Assembly: GCA_947624815.1 (NCBI GenBank)
Contig: CANQME010000005.1
Location: 1-51,021 of the forward strand
Direction of reading: 5' to 3'
DNA from: an uncultured Lachnospiraceae bacterium
Lineage (GTDB): Bacteria > Bacillota > Clostridia > Lachnospirales > Lachnospiraceae
Length of the DNA stretch: 51,021 bases
Made by a program: the position numbers and the translations under genes. The notes beneath the pieces were generated by a model that saw nothing but the letters and a program-made list of their open reading frames with translations, made no database searches and had not been told where the DNA came from. Position 1 is the stretch's first letter; every line of letters starts with the position of its first letter. Shown piece by piece: positions 14,301-22,369 of the stretch.

Positions 14301-14448
14301 CCCACGGCGTTTCGCAGTTCTCCGCGTCCTCCGGATGGAAGAAATTCCCTTTCTTATACTCCCACTCTATAACCGGGATTCTGTCCTTCACGCGCAGTTT
14401 CTTGAGTTCGTTGCAGATCACCTGGACCCGCTTGTCTAAAAAATGCAT
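11344..14448 (-). CDS. Glycoside hydrolase family 38 alpha-mannosidase
   Basis: [104 protein letters not shown]. Confidence 0.93.
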   Translation of the reverse strand: [1034 protein letters not shown]

Positions 14449-14465
14449 GCTGTCCTCCTACACAC

Positions 14466-14507
14466 AAAAATAGAGTGATGAAGATCTCCGACATCGCCAC
14501 CACTCTA
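14466..14507 (-). terminator. Terminator-like hairpin with T-tract in the 5' leader of the GH38 operon (candidate attenuator or operator)
   Basis: Minus strand TAGAGTGGTG...CATCACTCTA-TTTTTGTG immediately before the AGGAGG SD and ATG. Confidence 0.5.
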
Positions 14508-14702
14508 CCATATTTTAAACCATAAAGCAATCATAATTTTGACATTCGTGAAATATATTTTCGCGGCCGGTTTGTGCTTGCTAACCAGTCCGATTCGACG
14601 CCTTGCGGAAGCCGGCCACAGCCCGGCTTTTTCGTCCGGCGGCTGCGGACTTCTCGCCCGGCTGACGCCGGGTCTGTACGGACTGCGTCGCCTGGTCAGC
14701 CT

Positions 14703-14850
14703 CACTCTACTGCTCCGGACACGTGTTTGCGGGGCTATCCCATCCGCCTTGGTCCGCCACGGTATATGCCTCCCGGCCACGGAAGCGTCGGGGCTATCCC
14801 GTCCGGCCTCCTGCGCCCCACTCTACGGCTCCGGCCACGGAAGCGCCGGG
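14703..14850. repeat. Imperfect tandem duplication with about 58-bp period at and beyond the gpsA stop codon
   Basis: cggggctatcccRtccg at 14730 and 14789; ccggccacggaagcg at 14773 and 14831; cactctacKgctccgg at 14703 and 14819. Confidence 0.7.
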
Positions 14851-15836
14851 GCCTCCACCGCCTTGTCGCGCATCATCAGGTCTCCCACCGCCTCCGACGC
14901 GGGCTTGCCCTCGAAGAGCACCCGGTTCACCTGCTCGATGATCGGCATCGACACCTGGTACTTCTCCGCCAGCTTAAGCGCCGCCTTGGCGGAATAGACG
15001 CCCTCCACCACCATGCGGACCTCGTCCATGGCCTGCTGCATCGTGTATCCCTTTCCGATCAGGATACCGGCCCGGCGGTTGCGGCTGTGCATGCTGGCGC
15101 AGGTAACGATCAGGTCACCGATCCCGGACAGACCGCAGAACGTCTCGAAACGGCCGCCCATAGCCATGCCCAGGCGTGCGATCTCATGGATCCCCCGGGT
15201 GATCAGGGCCGCCTTGGTATTGTCCCCGTAGCCCAGACCGTCGGCGATACCGGCCGCCAGGGCGATCACGTTCTTAAGCGCACCGCCCAGCTCCACGCCC
15301 AGGATGTCCGGACTCGTGTAGACGCGGAACGCCGGCCCCATGAACAGGTTCTGGACCGTCTGTGCCGCCGTCTTCGAGCGGGACGCCGCCACGCAGGTGG
15401 TGGGGAGCCCGCGGCTCACCTCCTCCGCATGGCTTGGTCCGGAAAGGACGGCCACGACCGCTTCGGGAAGCTCCTGCTCAATGATCTCCGAAAGCGTCAT
15501 CAGGGAGCTCTCCTCGATGCCCTTGGCCACATTGACTACCAGCTGTCCCGGCTTCAGATACGGCTTCATGGAAGCCGCAGTCTTTCTGGTGTACACAGAC
15601 GGAACAGCCAGCACCAGCAGATCCTTCTGCTCCATGGCCTCGCCCAGCTCCGCCGTAAATACCATCTCCTGCGGCAGGATCACGCCCGGCAGGTTCCGGT
15701 GCTCATGCGTAGCCTTAAGCTCTTCGATCTCCTGCGGAAGCGCCGACCAGACCGTGACCTGGTGGCCGCCCCCATGTAAAAGCACGGAAAGCGCAGCTCC
15801 CCAGCTTCCTGCTCCGATGATACCGATTCCTGCCAT
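14823..15836 (-). CDS. gpsA: Glycerol-3-phosphate dehydrogenase [NAD(P)+]
   Basis: MAGIGIIGAGSWGAALSVLL, VAKGIEE, LSGPSHAEEV, LGGALKNVIALAAGIADGLGYGDNTKAALITRG. Confidence 0.96.
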   Translation of the reverse strand: MAGIGIIGAGSWGAALSVLLHGGGHQVTVWSALPQEIEELKATHEHRNLPGVILPQEMVFTAELGEAMEQKDLLVLAVPSVYTRKTAASMKPYLKPGQLVVNVAKGIEESSLMTLSEIIEQELPEAVVAVLSGPSHAEEVSRGLPTTCVAASRSKTAAQTVQNLFMGPAFRVYTSPDILGVELGGALKNVIALAAGIADGLGYGDNTKAALITRGIHEIARLGMAMGGRFETFCGLSGIGDLIVTCASMHSRNRRAGILIGKGYTMQQAMDEVRMVVEGVYSAKAALKLAEKYQVSMPIIEQVNRVLFEGKPASEAVGDLMMRDKAVEAPALPWPEP

Positions 15837-15883
15837 CCCGACCGTCTCCCTTCTGTCCTATTCCCTGCGTCACGTTTCTCTGT

Positions 15884-16135
15884 CTGTACCGATCTCCGCT
15901 ATCTGTATCGCTTACCGCTGTCTGTATCGCTTACCTCTGCATACATCGCATCTCCGCCCGGATAGACCGCTTCCCCCGAATCGTTTCTCCGAACGACCGA
16001 AGTTCCATCCGCGTTTGGTCTTCTTTCAGCGGATCGGCCTTATGCAGCGGGCCAGCCTTCTTCCAGCGGGTCGGTCTTCATTTTGTGGGCCAACCTTCTT
16101 TCAGCGGATCAACTTTCTTCAGCGGGCCAGCCAGA
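15884..16135. repeat. Two degenerate arrays with period about 18-19 bp in the plsY-gpsA spacer
   Basis: ctgtatcgcttacc-type units at 15884, 15903, 15922; cagcggRtcggYctt-type units starting near 16027, 16045, 16064, (16083), 16102, 16120. Confidence 0.7.
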
Positions 16136-16777
16136 TCATTTCGTATGGTGAACGCTCAGCTTGTTTTCATTTCCATGAATCAGCCGTACGATGTTCGTCC
16201 GATGCCGCCAGAACGCCATCGCCGTCACCGCCGCGGAAAGCACATAAAATTCTGTCAGATACTGAGGCGCAAGACCATAGTCGCCACGGCCTCCGAAGAA
16301 GATCATGCCGATCAGGAAAAGACTCACCACGACCAGCGACCCCAGAGATACGTATCTGGTCGCCGCCACGATCACGATGAACGCCACCAGGCAGATCAGC
16401 ATCACCCGCCAGTCCATGGCCGCCAGTAGACCCGCCGTGGAAGCAATCCCCTTGCCGCCCTTAAACTTCAGGTAGAACGGAAAGTTGTGCCCCAGGATCG
16501 TACCGAACGCCGTATAGAGCACCAGAAGGTTCGCCATCTCCGGCATCCGCGCCTGAAATACCGCCCGCACGATCAGGCAGGGGATCAGCGTCTTAAACGC
16601 GTCTCCCAGAAACACGATCAACCCTGCCTTCGCTCCCATGGTGCGCATGACATTGGTACTGCCGGAATTGCCGCTGCCCACGCTTCGGATATCCACATGG
16701 TGGGCCTTCGTGTAGAAATACCCGGTCTGGATCAGCCCGCAGGCGTATCCGATCACAAGACAGATGATTCGTTCCAT
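16136..16777 (-). CDS. plsY: Acyl-phosphate glycerol-3-phosphate acyltransferase
   Basis: IGYACGLIQTGYF, VGSGNSGSTNVMRTMG, LKFKGGKGIASTAGLL. Confidence 0.95.
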   Translation of the reverse strand: MERIICLVIGYACGLIQTGYFYTKAHHVDIRSVGSGNSGSTNVMRTMGAKAGLIVFLGDAFKTLIPCLIVRAVFQARMPEMANLLVLYTAFGTILGHNFPFYLKFKGGKGIASTAGLLAAMDWRVMLICLVAFIVIVAATRYVSLGSLVVVSLFLIGMIFFGGRGDYGLAPQYLTEFYVLSAAVTAMAFWRHRTNIVRLIHGNENKLSVHHTK

Positions 16778-16832
16778 CGCTTTCCCCTCTCTATCCCTGC
16801 ATTCTTCCGTTTCTTACCGGCCAGATGTGCTT

Positions 16833-16914
16833 CAACTGCTGCCGGCACTGCCGGTTCGGCTTTCTTCCTAACCGGCCCGATATACTCCAACTGCTGCCGG
16901 CACTGCCGGTTCGG
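16833..16914. repeat. 27-bp perfect direct repeat, 55-bp period, downstream of der
   Basis: caactgctgccggcactgccggttcgg at 16833-16859 and 16888-16914, with partly similar preceding sequence. Confidence 0.9.
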
Positions 16915-16944
16915 ACGGCATCAGTCCGTATCCCCGACCGCCGA

Positions 16945-18276
16945 TTATGCGTTCTCTTTCGCGTTCCGCTCCCGGATCATGAATTTCAGCGGCGTACCCT
17001 TGAAGCCGAAGGTCTCCCGGATCTGATTCTCCAGATACCGCAGATAGGAAAAATGCATCAGTTCCTTATCATTGACGAATACCACGAACGCCGGCGGCTT
17101 TACCGCCACCTGGGTCGCGTAGAATATCTTCAGCCGCTTGCCCTTATCCGACGGCGGCTGCTTCATGGCCACCGCCTGAGCGACGATCTCGTTGAGCACG
17201 CCGGTCGCCACCCGCATGTTCTGATTCTGCCGTACCATGTCGATCGTCTCGAACAGTTTGTTCAGCCGCTGTCCCGTCTCCGCCGAGATGAACACGATCT
17301 CCGCATAGGGCATGAAGGACAGCGTATCCCGCACCTTCCGCGTAAATTCATAGATCGTCTTGTCGTTCTTCTCGATGGCGTCCCACTTGTTCACGGCGAC
17401 GATCACGCCCTTGCCCCGCTCGTGGGCGATGCCGGCGATCTTCGCGTCCTGCTCGGTCACGCCCTCCGTCGCGTCGATGACCACGACCACCACGTCCGCC
17501 CGCTCCACGGCGGCCACGGCCCGTATGATGGTGTAGCGCTCCAGCTCTTCCTTGATCTTATTCTTCCGCCGCAGGCCCGCCGTATCAATGAACACGTATT
17601 CCGTGCCGTCATGCAACACCGGCGTATCCACCGCGTCCCGGGTGGTTCCGGCGATATCCGATACGATCATCCGGTTCTCTCCCACCAGCTTATTGACCAG
17701 GGAGGACTTGCCTACGTTGGGCTTGCCGATGATGGCCACCCGCGGCCTGTCGTCATCCTCGTCCTCATACTGCTTCTGATCGAAATGCTTTACCACCTCG
17801 TCCAGCAGTTCTCCCAGTCCCAGCATCGAGGCCGCCGAGATCCCGATGGGATCTCCGATCCCCAGATTGTAGAACTCATAGATGTCGTTGCCGAATTTCT
17901 TAACGCTGTCCACCTTGTTGACGCACAGCACCACCGGCTTTTGGGCCTTCCTGAGCATGTCCGCAACCTTGGAGTCCGCGTCCACCAGTCCCTGGCGCAC
18001 GTCCACCATGAAAATGATCACGTCCGCCGTGGCGATGGCGATCTCCGCCTGCTCCCGCATCTGGGCCAGGATGATGTCCTTGCTCTCCGGCTCAATGCCG
18101 CCGGTATCGACCAGCGTATAATATTTGTCCAACCATGTGCAGTCCGCGTAGATCCGGTCCCTGGTCACGCCGGGCGTGTCCTTTACGATCGAGATCTGCT
18201 GCCCCGCCAGGGCGTTAAACAGCGTGGATTTGCCCACGTTGGGGCGGCCTACAATGGCTACGATCGGTTTACTCAT
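16945..18276 (-). CDS. der: Ribosome-associated double GTPase Der (EngA)
   Basis: Two G domains: [12 protein letters not shown] and [13 protein letters not shown]-terminal KH-like domain. Confidence 0.97.
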   Translation of the reverse strand: MSKPIVAIVGRPNVGKSTLFNALAGQQISIVKDTPGVTRDRIYADCTWLDKYYTLVDTGGIEPESKDIILAQMREQAEIAIATADVIIFMVDVRQGLVDADSKVADMLRKAQKPVVLCVNKVDSVKKFGNDIYEFYNLGIGDPIGISAASMLGLGELLDEVVKHFDQKQYEDEDDDRPRVAIIGKPNVGKSSLVNKLVGENRMIVSDIAGTTRDAVDTPVLHDGTEYVFIDTAGLRRKNKIKEELERYTIIRAVAAVERADVVVVVIDATEGVTEQDAKIAGIAHERGKGVIVAVNKWDAIEKNDKTIYEFTRKVRDTLSFMPYAEIVFISAETGQRLNKLFETIDMVRQNQNMRVATGVLNEIVAQAVAMKQPPSDKGKRLKIFYATQVAVKPPAFVVFVNDKELMHFSYLRYLENQIRETFGFKGTPLKFMIRERNAKENA

Positions 18277-18405
18277 ATCTGTCTCCTGATTTCTGTCCTT
18301 CTGCTTCCTGTGCCGTACGGGAAACGTGCGTCAGCGCCTTTCATACACCGGTATCATCTGCTTTCTATGCCGCAGCACAAAAACACGTTTCTGCGTTCTT
18401 ATCGC

Positions 18406-19773
18406 TCATGATAACTCCGGCAGCTCATATGCCCCGTGCTCCGCAGGCCCGTCGTCCTCCGGCGGCGCAAGCACTGCCTCCACGAAATCCCGACCGCTTG
18501 ATTTTACAATATTCACCGGGACTTGTAAAGCTTTTTCCACCTGCTGCCGGGTCACGTCGTCCAGAAATACGTCCTCGCCGCTGCGGAACATATTGACCGG
18601 CAGAAGCAGACGGCTACCCAGAGGCTTCCCCGTCAGCTGCCCAATCAGGTCCTGTCCGGTGATCAGTCCGGACACCGTGATCAGCTCCCCGAAGAACTCG
18701 TTGACGATGGGATAGAGATGCACCTTCCGGTTCGGGAACTTCTCCGCAATCTCCTTAAGGAACCCCTGAAGGTACTCCGCCGCCAGAATCCCCGTGGCAA
18801 CCGACAGCTCCTCTTCCTCCTGATCGCCGGCAAGCTCTTCAAGGGCCTCATGGACCTCATCGGTCATGAGCCGTACCATGCCCACGCCATTCTCCAGCTG
18901 AAGGTAGCCGTCGTAGCGATCCGCCTCCGGAAGCGGCCGCCCGGCCAGGATATAGAACTCGTCGCTGGCATGGACGAAATGGGATCCGGACTTTGTGTAC
19001 AGCTTCTTCTGCCAACGCTCGATCTGATCGATGGTCCGCGCCGCGTCCTCCGCCGCAAACGGCTCAAGCGGGTACAGCCCGTCCCGAAACTTCGTAAGTC
19101 CCACCGGCACCACCGACACGCTCTCCATATACGGAAGGTACCGGCTCAGATCGCCGATCGTCCGTTCCAGCTCATCCCCGTCGTTGATCCCCTTGCAGAG
19201 CACGATCTGAGCGTTCATCGGCGTCTGCGCCTGCCAGAGCCGGTCGATGTTCTTAAGGGCCTGTCCCGCGAACCGGTTGTTCAGCATCCTGCACCGAAGC
19301 TCCGGATTCGTGGTGTGGACCGAGATATTGATCGGCGACAGCTTGAAGCGGATGATCCGGTCAATATCCTTCTTCTTCATATTCGTAAGCGTGATATAGT
19401 TCCCCTGCAGGAACGAAAGCCGGGAGTCGTCGTCCTTGAAATACAGCGTATCCCGCATCCCCGGCGGCATCTGGTCGATGAAGCAGAAAATGCACTGATT
19501 CGTGCAGGAACGGTATTCGCTCATCAGTCCGTTCTCAAAGGTCAGCCCCAAATCCTGATAATCGTTCTCGATATCCAGCTCCCACTCCTCGCCGTCGGCC
19601 TTCTCCACCAGAACGACGACGGATTCGTTCTCCAGGTAGTATTCATAATCAAAAATATCCTCCGGGTCGTGTCCGTCGATGGAGATCAGACGGTCGCCCG
19701 GTTCCAATCCCAGTTCGTCCGCGATGGAGCCCGGATCCACGGATCGGATCAGATGGCCTCGTTCCTTCTTCAT
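18406..19773 (-). CDS. DUF512 / PDZ-domain radical-SAM-type protein (TIGR03279-like)
   Basis: N-terminal PDZ (IADELGLEPGDRLISIDGHDPEDIFDYEYYLENE), CTNQCIFCFIDQMP; adjacent to der. Confidence 0.85.
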   Translation of the reverse strand: MKKERGHLIRSVDPGSIADELGLEPGDRLISIDGHDPEDIFDYEYYLENESVVVLVEKADGEEWELDIENDYQDLGLTFENGLMSEYRSCTNQCIFCFIDQMPPGMRDTLYFKDDDSRLSFLQGNYITLTNMKKKDIDRIIRFKLSPINISVHTTNPELRCRMLNNRFAGQALKNIDRLWQAQTPMNAQIVLCKGINDGDELERTIGDLSRYLPYMESVSVVPVGLTKFRDGLYPLEPFAAEDAARTIDQIERWQKKLYTKSGSHFVHASDEFYILAGRPLPEADRYDGYLQLENGVGMVRLMTDEVHEALEELAGDQEEEELSVATGILAAEYLQGFLKEIAEKFPNRKVHLYPIVNEFFGELITVSGLITGQDLIGQLTGKPLGSRLLLPVNMFRSGEDVFLDDVTRQQVEKALQVPVNIVKSSGRDFVEAVLAPPEDDGPAEHGAYELPELS

Positions 19774-19952
19774 TCTATATCCTTTCTCTGCTGTCCGGCC
19801 CTGCCGCACCGCGTCCCGCGGCTTGTGTCCTGCGCTGATCGGACGGCCGGCAGTTCATTTCCATATCCTATGATACCAATTTTAACCATTCTTGTAAAGC
19901 ATTCCCCGGAAAATGCCGCAATTGTATTTTTATCAAAATTTTCCGCTTCCTA

Positions 19953-19981
19953 TTGACGCTGTCCGTCGGGTAATGTTATAA
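19953..19981 (+). promoter_or_regulatory. Sigma-A promoter for prs
   Basis: TTGACG-N17-TTATAA about 50 bp upstream of the prs ATG. Confidence 0.65.
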
Positions 19982-20031
19982 ATAGTATGTGCAGAGTTTG
20001 TCCGACAGCCAACCATACGGAGGTATCCCCC

Positions 20032-21240
20032 ATGCCAAACAAGTATGTATTCTATCATTCCCTGCCTGTGGCGCCACTGAAGCTTGCGGCGCTCGACAGC
20101 TGCAGGGATTTCGCGGGTCTGGTCAACGACCACATTGTATCCTTCCGCCGGCGGGATATGGAAGAACTGATGCGCCGGAAGGAGGATCTGAATTACCGCG
20201 GCTACGACGTAGACTCTTACCTGCTCGATCTGGCCTGCCCGAGGTTCGGCACCGGCGAGGCCAAGGCAGTCATCAACGAATCCGTACGCGGCGCTGACGT
20301 GTTCGTCATGGCCGACGTCACCAATTACAGTCTTACCTACTCCATGAACGGCTACATCAATCACATGTCCCCGGACGATCATTACCAGAATATGAAACGC
20401 GTCATCGGCGCGTGTACTTCCACTGCCCACCGGGTCAGCGTGATCATGCCGTTCCTCTATGAAGGACGCCAACATAAGCGCAGCAAGCGGGAATCCCTGG
20501 ACTGCGCGATGGCGCTGGAGGAACTGGCGAAGATGGGCGTCGCCAACATCATTACCTTCGACGCCCACGACCCCAGGGTCCAGAACGCCATCCCTCTTAA
20601 CGGCTTCGACAATTTCATGCCCACCTACCAGATCATGACGACGCTTTTCGAACATGACCCGGATCTGGTCATCGACAAGGATCATTTCATGGTGATCAGC
20701 CCGGACGAGGGCGCCATGGACCGGGCGGTCTACGTGGCCAATAACCTAAGCGTGGATATGGGCATGTTCTATAAGCGGCGCGATTATTCCCGCGTCGTAG
20801 GCGGACGCAACCCCATCGTGGCCCATGAATTCCTGGGCGCCTCTGTGGAAGGGAAGACCGTGCTGATCATCGATGACATGATCTCCTCCGGCGAAAGCAT
20901 GCTGGATACCGCCAGGGCGCTGAAGGACCGGAAGGCGGCGAAGGTGATCGTCTGCTGCACCTTCGGTCTGTTTACCAACGGTCTGGAGAAGTTCGACGAC
21001 TTCTATGAGAAGGGCTACATCGATTACGTGATCACGACGAACCTGAACTACCGTCCGAAGGAGCTTCTTGAGCGGGAATGGTATCTGGAAGCGGACATGA
21101 GCAAGTATCTGGCCGCCATCATCAACTGCCTGAACCACGACGTGACCATCGGAAGCGCCCTGTCGCAGACCGAGCGGATCCAGAAGCTGGTCCAGAAGCG
21201 GAAGGCGGACGGATACGAGTATTTTCAGATCATACAGTAA
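20032..21240 (+). CDS. prs: Ribose-phosphate pyrophosphokinase, long divergent form
   Basis: VIMPFLYEGRQHKRSKRESLDCAMALEELA, ITFDAHDPRVQNAIP, VLIIDDMISSGESMLDTARALK; SD GGAGG. Confidence 0.85.
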   Translation: MPNKYVFYHSLPVAPLKLAALDSCRDFAGLVNDHIVSFRRRDMEELMRRKEDLNYRGYDVDSYLLDLACPRFGTGEAKAVINESVRGADVFVMADVTNYSLTYSMNGYINHMSPDDHYQNMKRVIGACTSTAHRVSVIMPFLYEGRQHKRSKRESLDCAMALEELAKMGVANIITFDAHDPRVQNAIPLNGFDNFMPTYQIMTTLFEHDPDLVIDKDHFMVISPDEGAMDRAVYVANNLSVDMGMFYKRRDYSRVVGGRNPIVAHEFLGASVEGKTVLIIDDMISSGESMLDTARALKDRKAAKVIVCCTFGLFTNGLEKFDDFYEKGYIDYVITTNLNYRPKELLEREWYLEADMSKYLAAIINCLNHDVTIGSALSQTERIQKLVQKRKADGYEYFQIIQ

Positions 21241-21271
21241 TGCGGCACGGCCGCATCGTTCTTACCGAAAG

Positions 21272-21314
21272 AGGTGCCGCAAGATCATCACAGATCGATG
21301 ATCGAGCGGCACCT
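21272..21314. terminator. Long imperfect hairpin between convergent prs and pgeF
   Basis: AGGTGCCGC-AA-GATCATC-n7-GATGATC-GA-GCGGCACCT; no strong T-tract. Confidence 0.5.
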
Positions 21315-21346
21315 TCGCTTATGAGTGGCAAAGAATCCGGGAAAGT

Positions 21347-21422
21347 TTGAAAAGTTGGATTTTTAGTGCGTTTTCTATATTGAAAAGTTGCTCATAACTG
21401 GGTAAAAAACATTTGAAAAGTT
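21347..21422. repeat. Three TTGAAAAGTT direct repeats with exact 33-bp start-to-start spacing
   Basis: Starts at 21347, 21380, 21413. Confidence 0.9.
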
Positions 21423-21470
21423 TTCACGCGGTGAGCCGTCATGCCGTCCAATTCGGCTCGCCGGCCGCCG

Positions 21471-22334
21471 TCATTTCAGGCAGAGGAACGCCGACAGATT
21501 GCCCCTCTCCTTCCCGTGATACCGGTGTGAGAACAGGTAGTCCGGATTGCACCTGGTGCAGATCCCCGTGATCTGAAGGTGCTCCCTCTTCACGCCGGCC
21601 TCCAGCAGGATGATCTCATTCGCCTTCCACAGATCCAGCTGATACTTCCCGTTCTCTTTCGCGTAATAGAGCTCCGGCCAGTATTTCTCATCGAATGCAT
21701 GTCGGAACTCTTCGATCACCTCCGGCCCCACTTCATAGCAGTCCTGGCAGATGCTCGGACCGATGCAGCAGAGCGCGTCCGCCGGGTCCGTTGCGTATTC
21801 CCGCGCCATGGCCTGAAGCGTCGCCCGCCCCATGCGCGCGGCCGTTCCTCTCCAGCCGGAATGGCTGAGCCCGATCGCCTTATGGACCGGGTCCAGGAAA
21901 TACAGTGGCACGCAGTCCGCGTAGGAGGTAACCAGCGTGATCCCGCGCACATCCGTGATCAGGCCGTCCACATCCCGGTAATCCCTCTCCTGCGCGACGC
22001 CTTTCCCGGCGTCCTTTTCCGTCACCTTCCGTACATTTGTCGTATGGGTCTGAAACGACCGGACGAACCGTCCGGGATCGACGCCCAGCGCCGCGGCCAT
22101 CCGCCGGTAGTTCTCCGCCACATGCTCCGGTTCGTCATTGCAGGCGAAGGAGAAGTTGGCCGTCGCGTATCTCCCCGTGCTGACGCCGCCCAGCCTCGTA
22201 GAGAATGCGTGGGCCACAAGCCCCGTCTCCTCCAGAAGCGGGAAAGCCAGATACGGCATCTCCTGATCCTCCTGCCACCTTACCTGTGGGACATTCCGCC
22301 CCGCCTTATATCGAAATGGAATCCTTCTCTCCAT
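21471..22334 (-). CDS. pgeF: Laccase-domain / YfiH family purine nucleoside phosphorylase-like protein
   Basis: FSTRLGGVSTGRYATANFSF, SYADCVPLYFLDP, LSHSGWRGTAARMGRATLQAM, CIGPSICQDCYEVG; SD AAGGAGG. Confidence 0.92.
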   Translation of the reverse strand: MERRIPFRYKAGRNVPQVRWQEDQEMPYLAFPLLEETGLVAHAFSTRLGGVSTGRYATANFSFACNDEPEHVAENYRRMAAALGVDPGRFVRSFQTHTTNVRKVTEKDAGKGVAQERDYRDVDGLITDVRGITLVTSYADCVPLYFLDPVHKAIGLSHSGWRGTAARMGRATLQAMAREYATDPADALCCIGPSICQDCYEVGPEVIEEFRHAFDEKYWPELYYAKENGKYQLDLWKANEIILLEAGVKREHLQITGICTRCNPDYLFSHRYHGKERGNLSAFLCLK

Positions 22335-22369
22335 CCGTTCCTCCTTCATATTGGGGAATATCCACCATT

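Noticed and set aside
19933-20685. 250-aa minus-strand ORF opposite prs
   Set aside because: Antisense of a clear prs gene; no recognisable family.
21347-21422. Possible mini-CRISPR from TTGAAAAGTT repeats at 33-bp spacing
   Set aside because: Repeat core only 10-11 bp, three copies, no cas genes; better described as phased sites.
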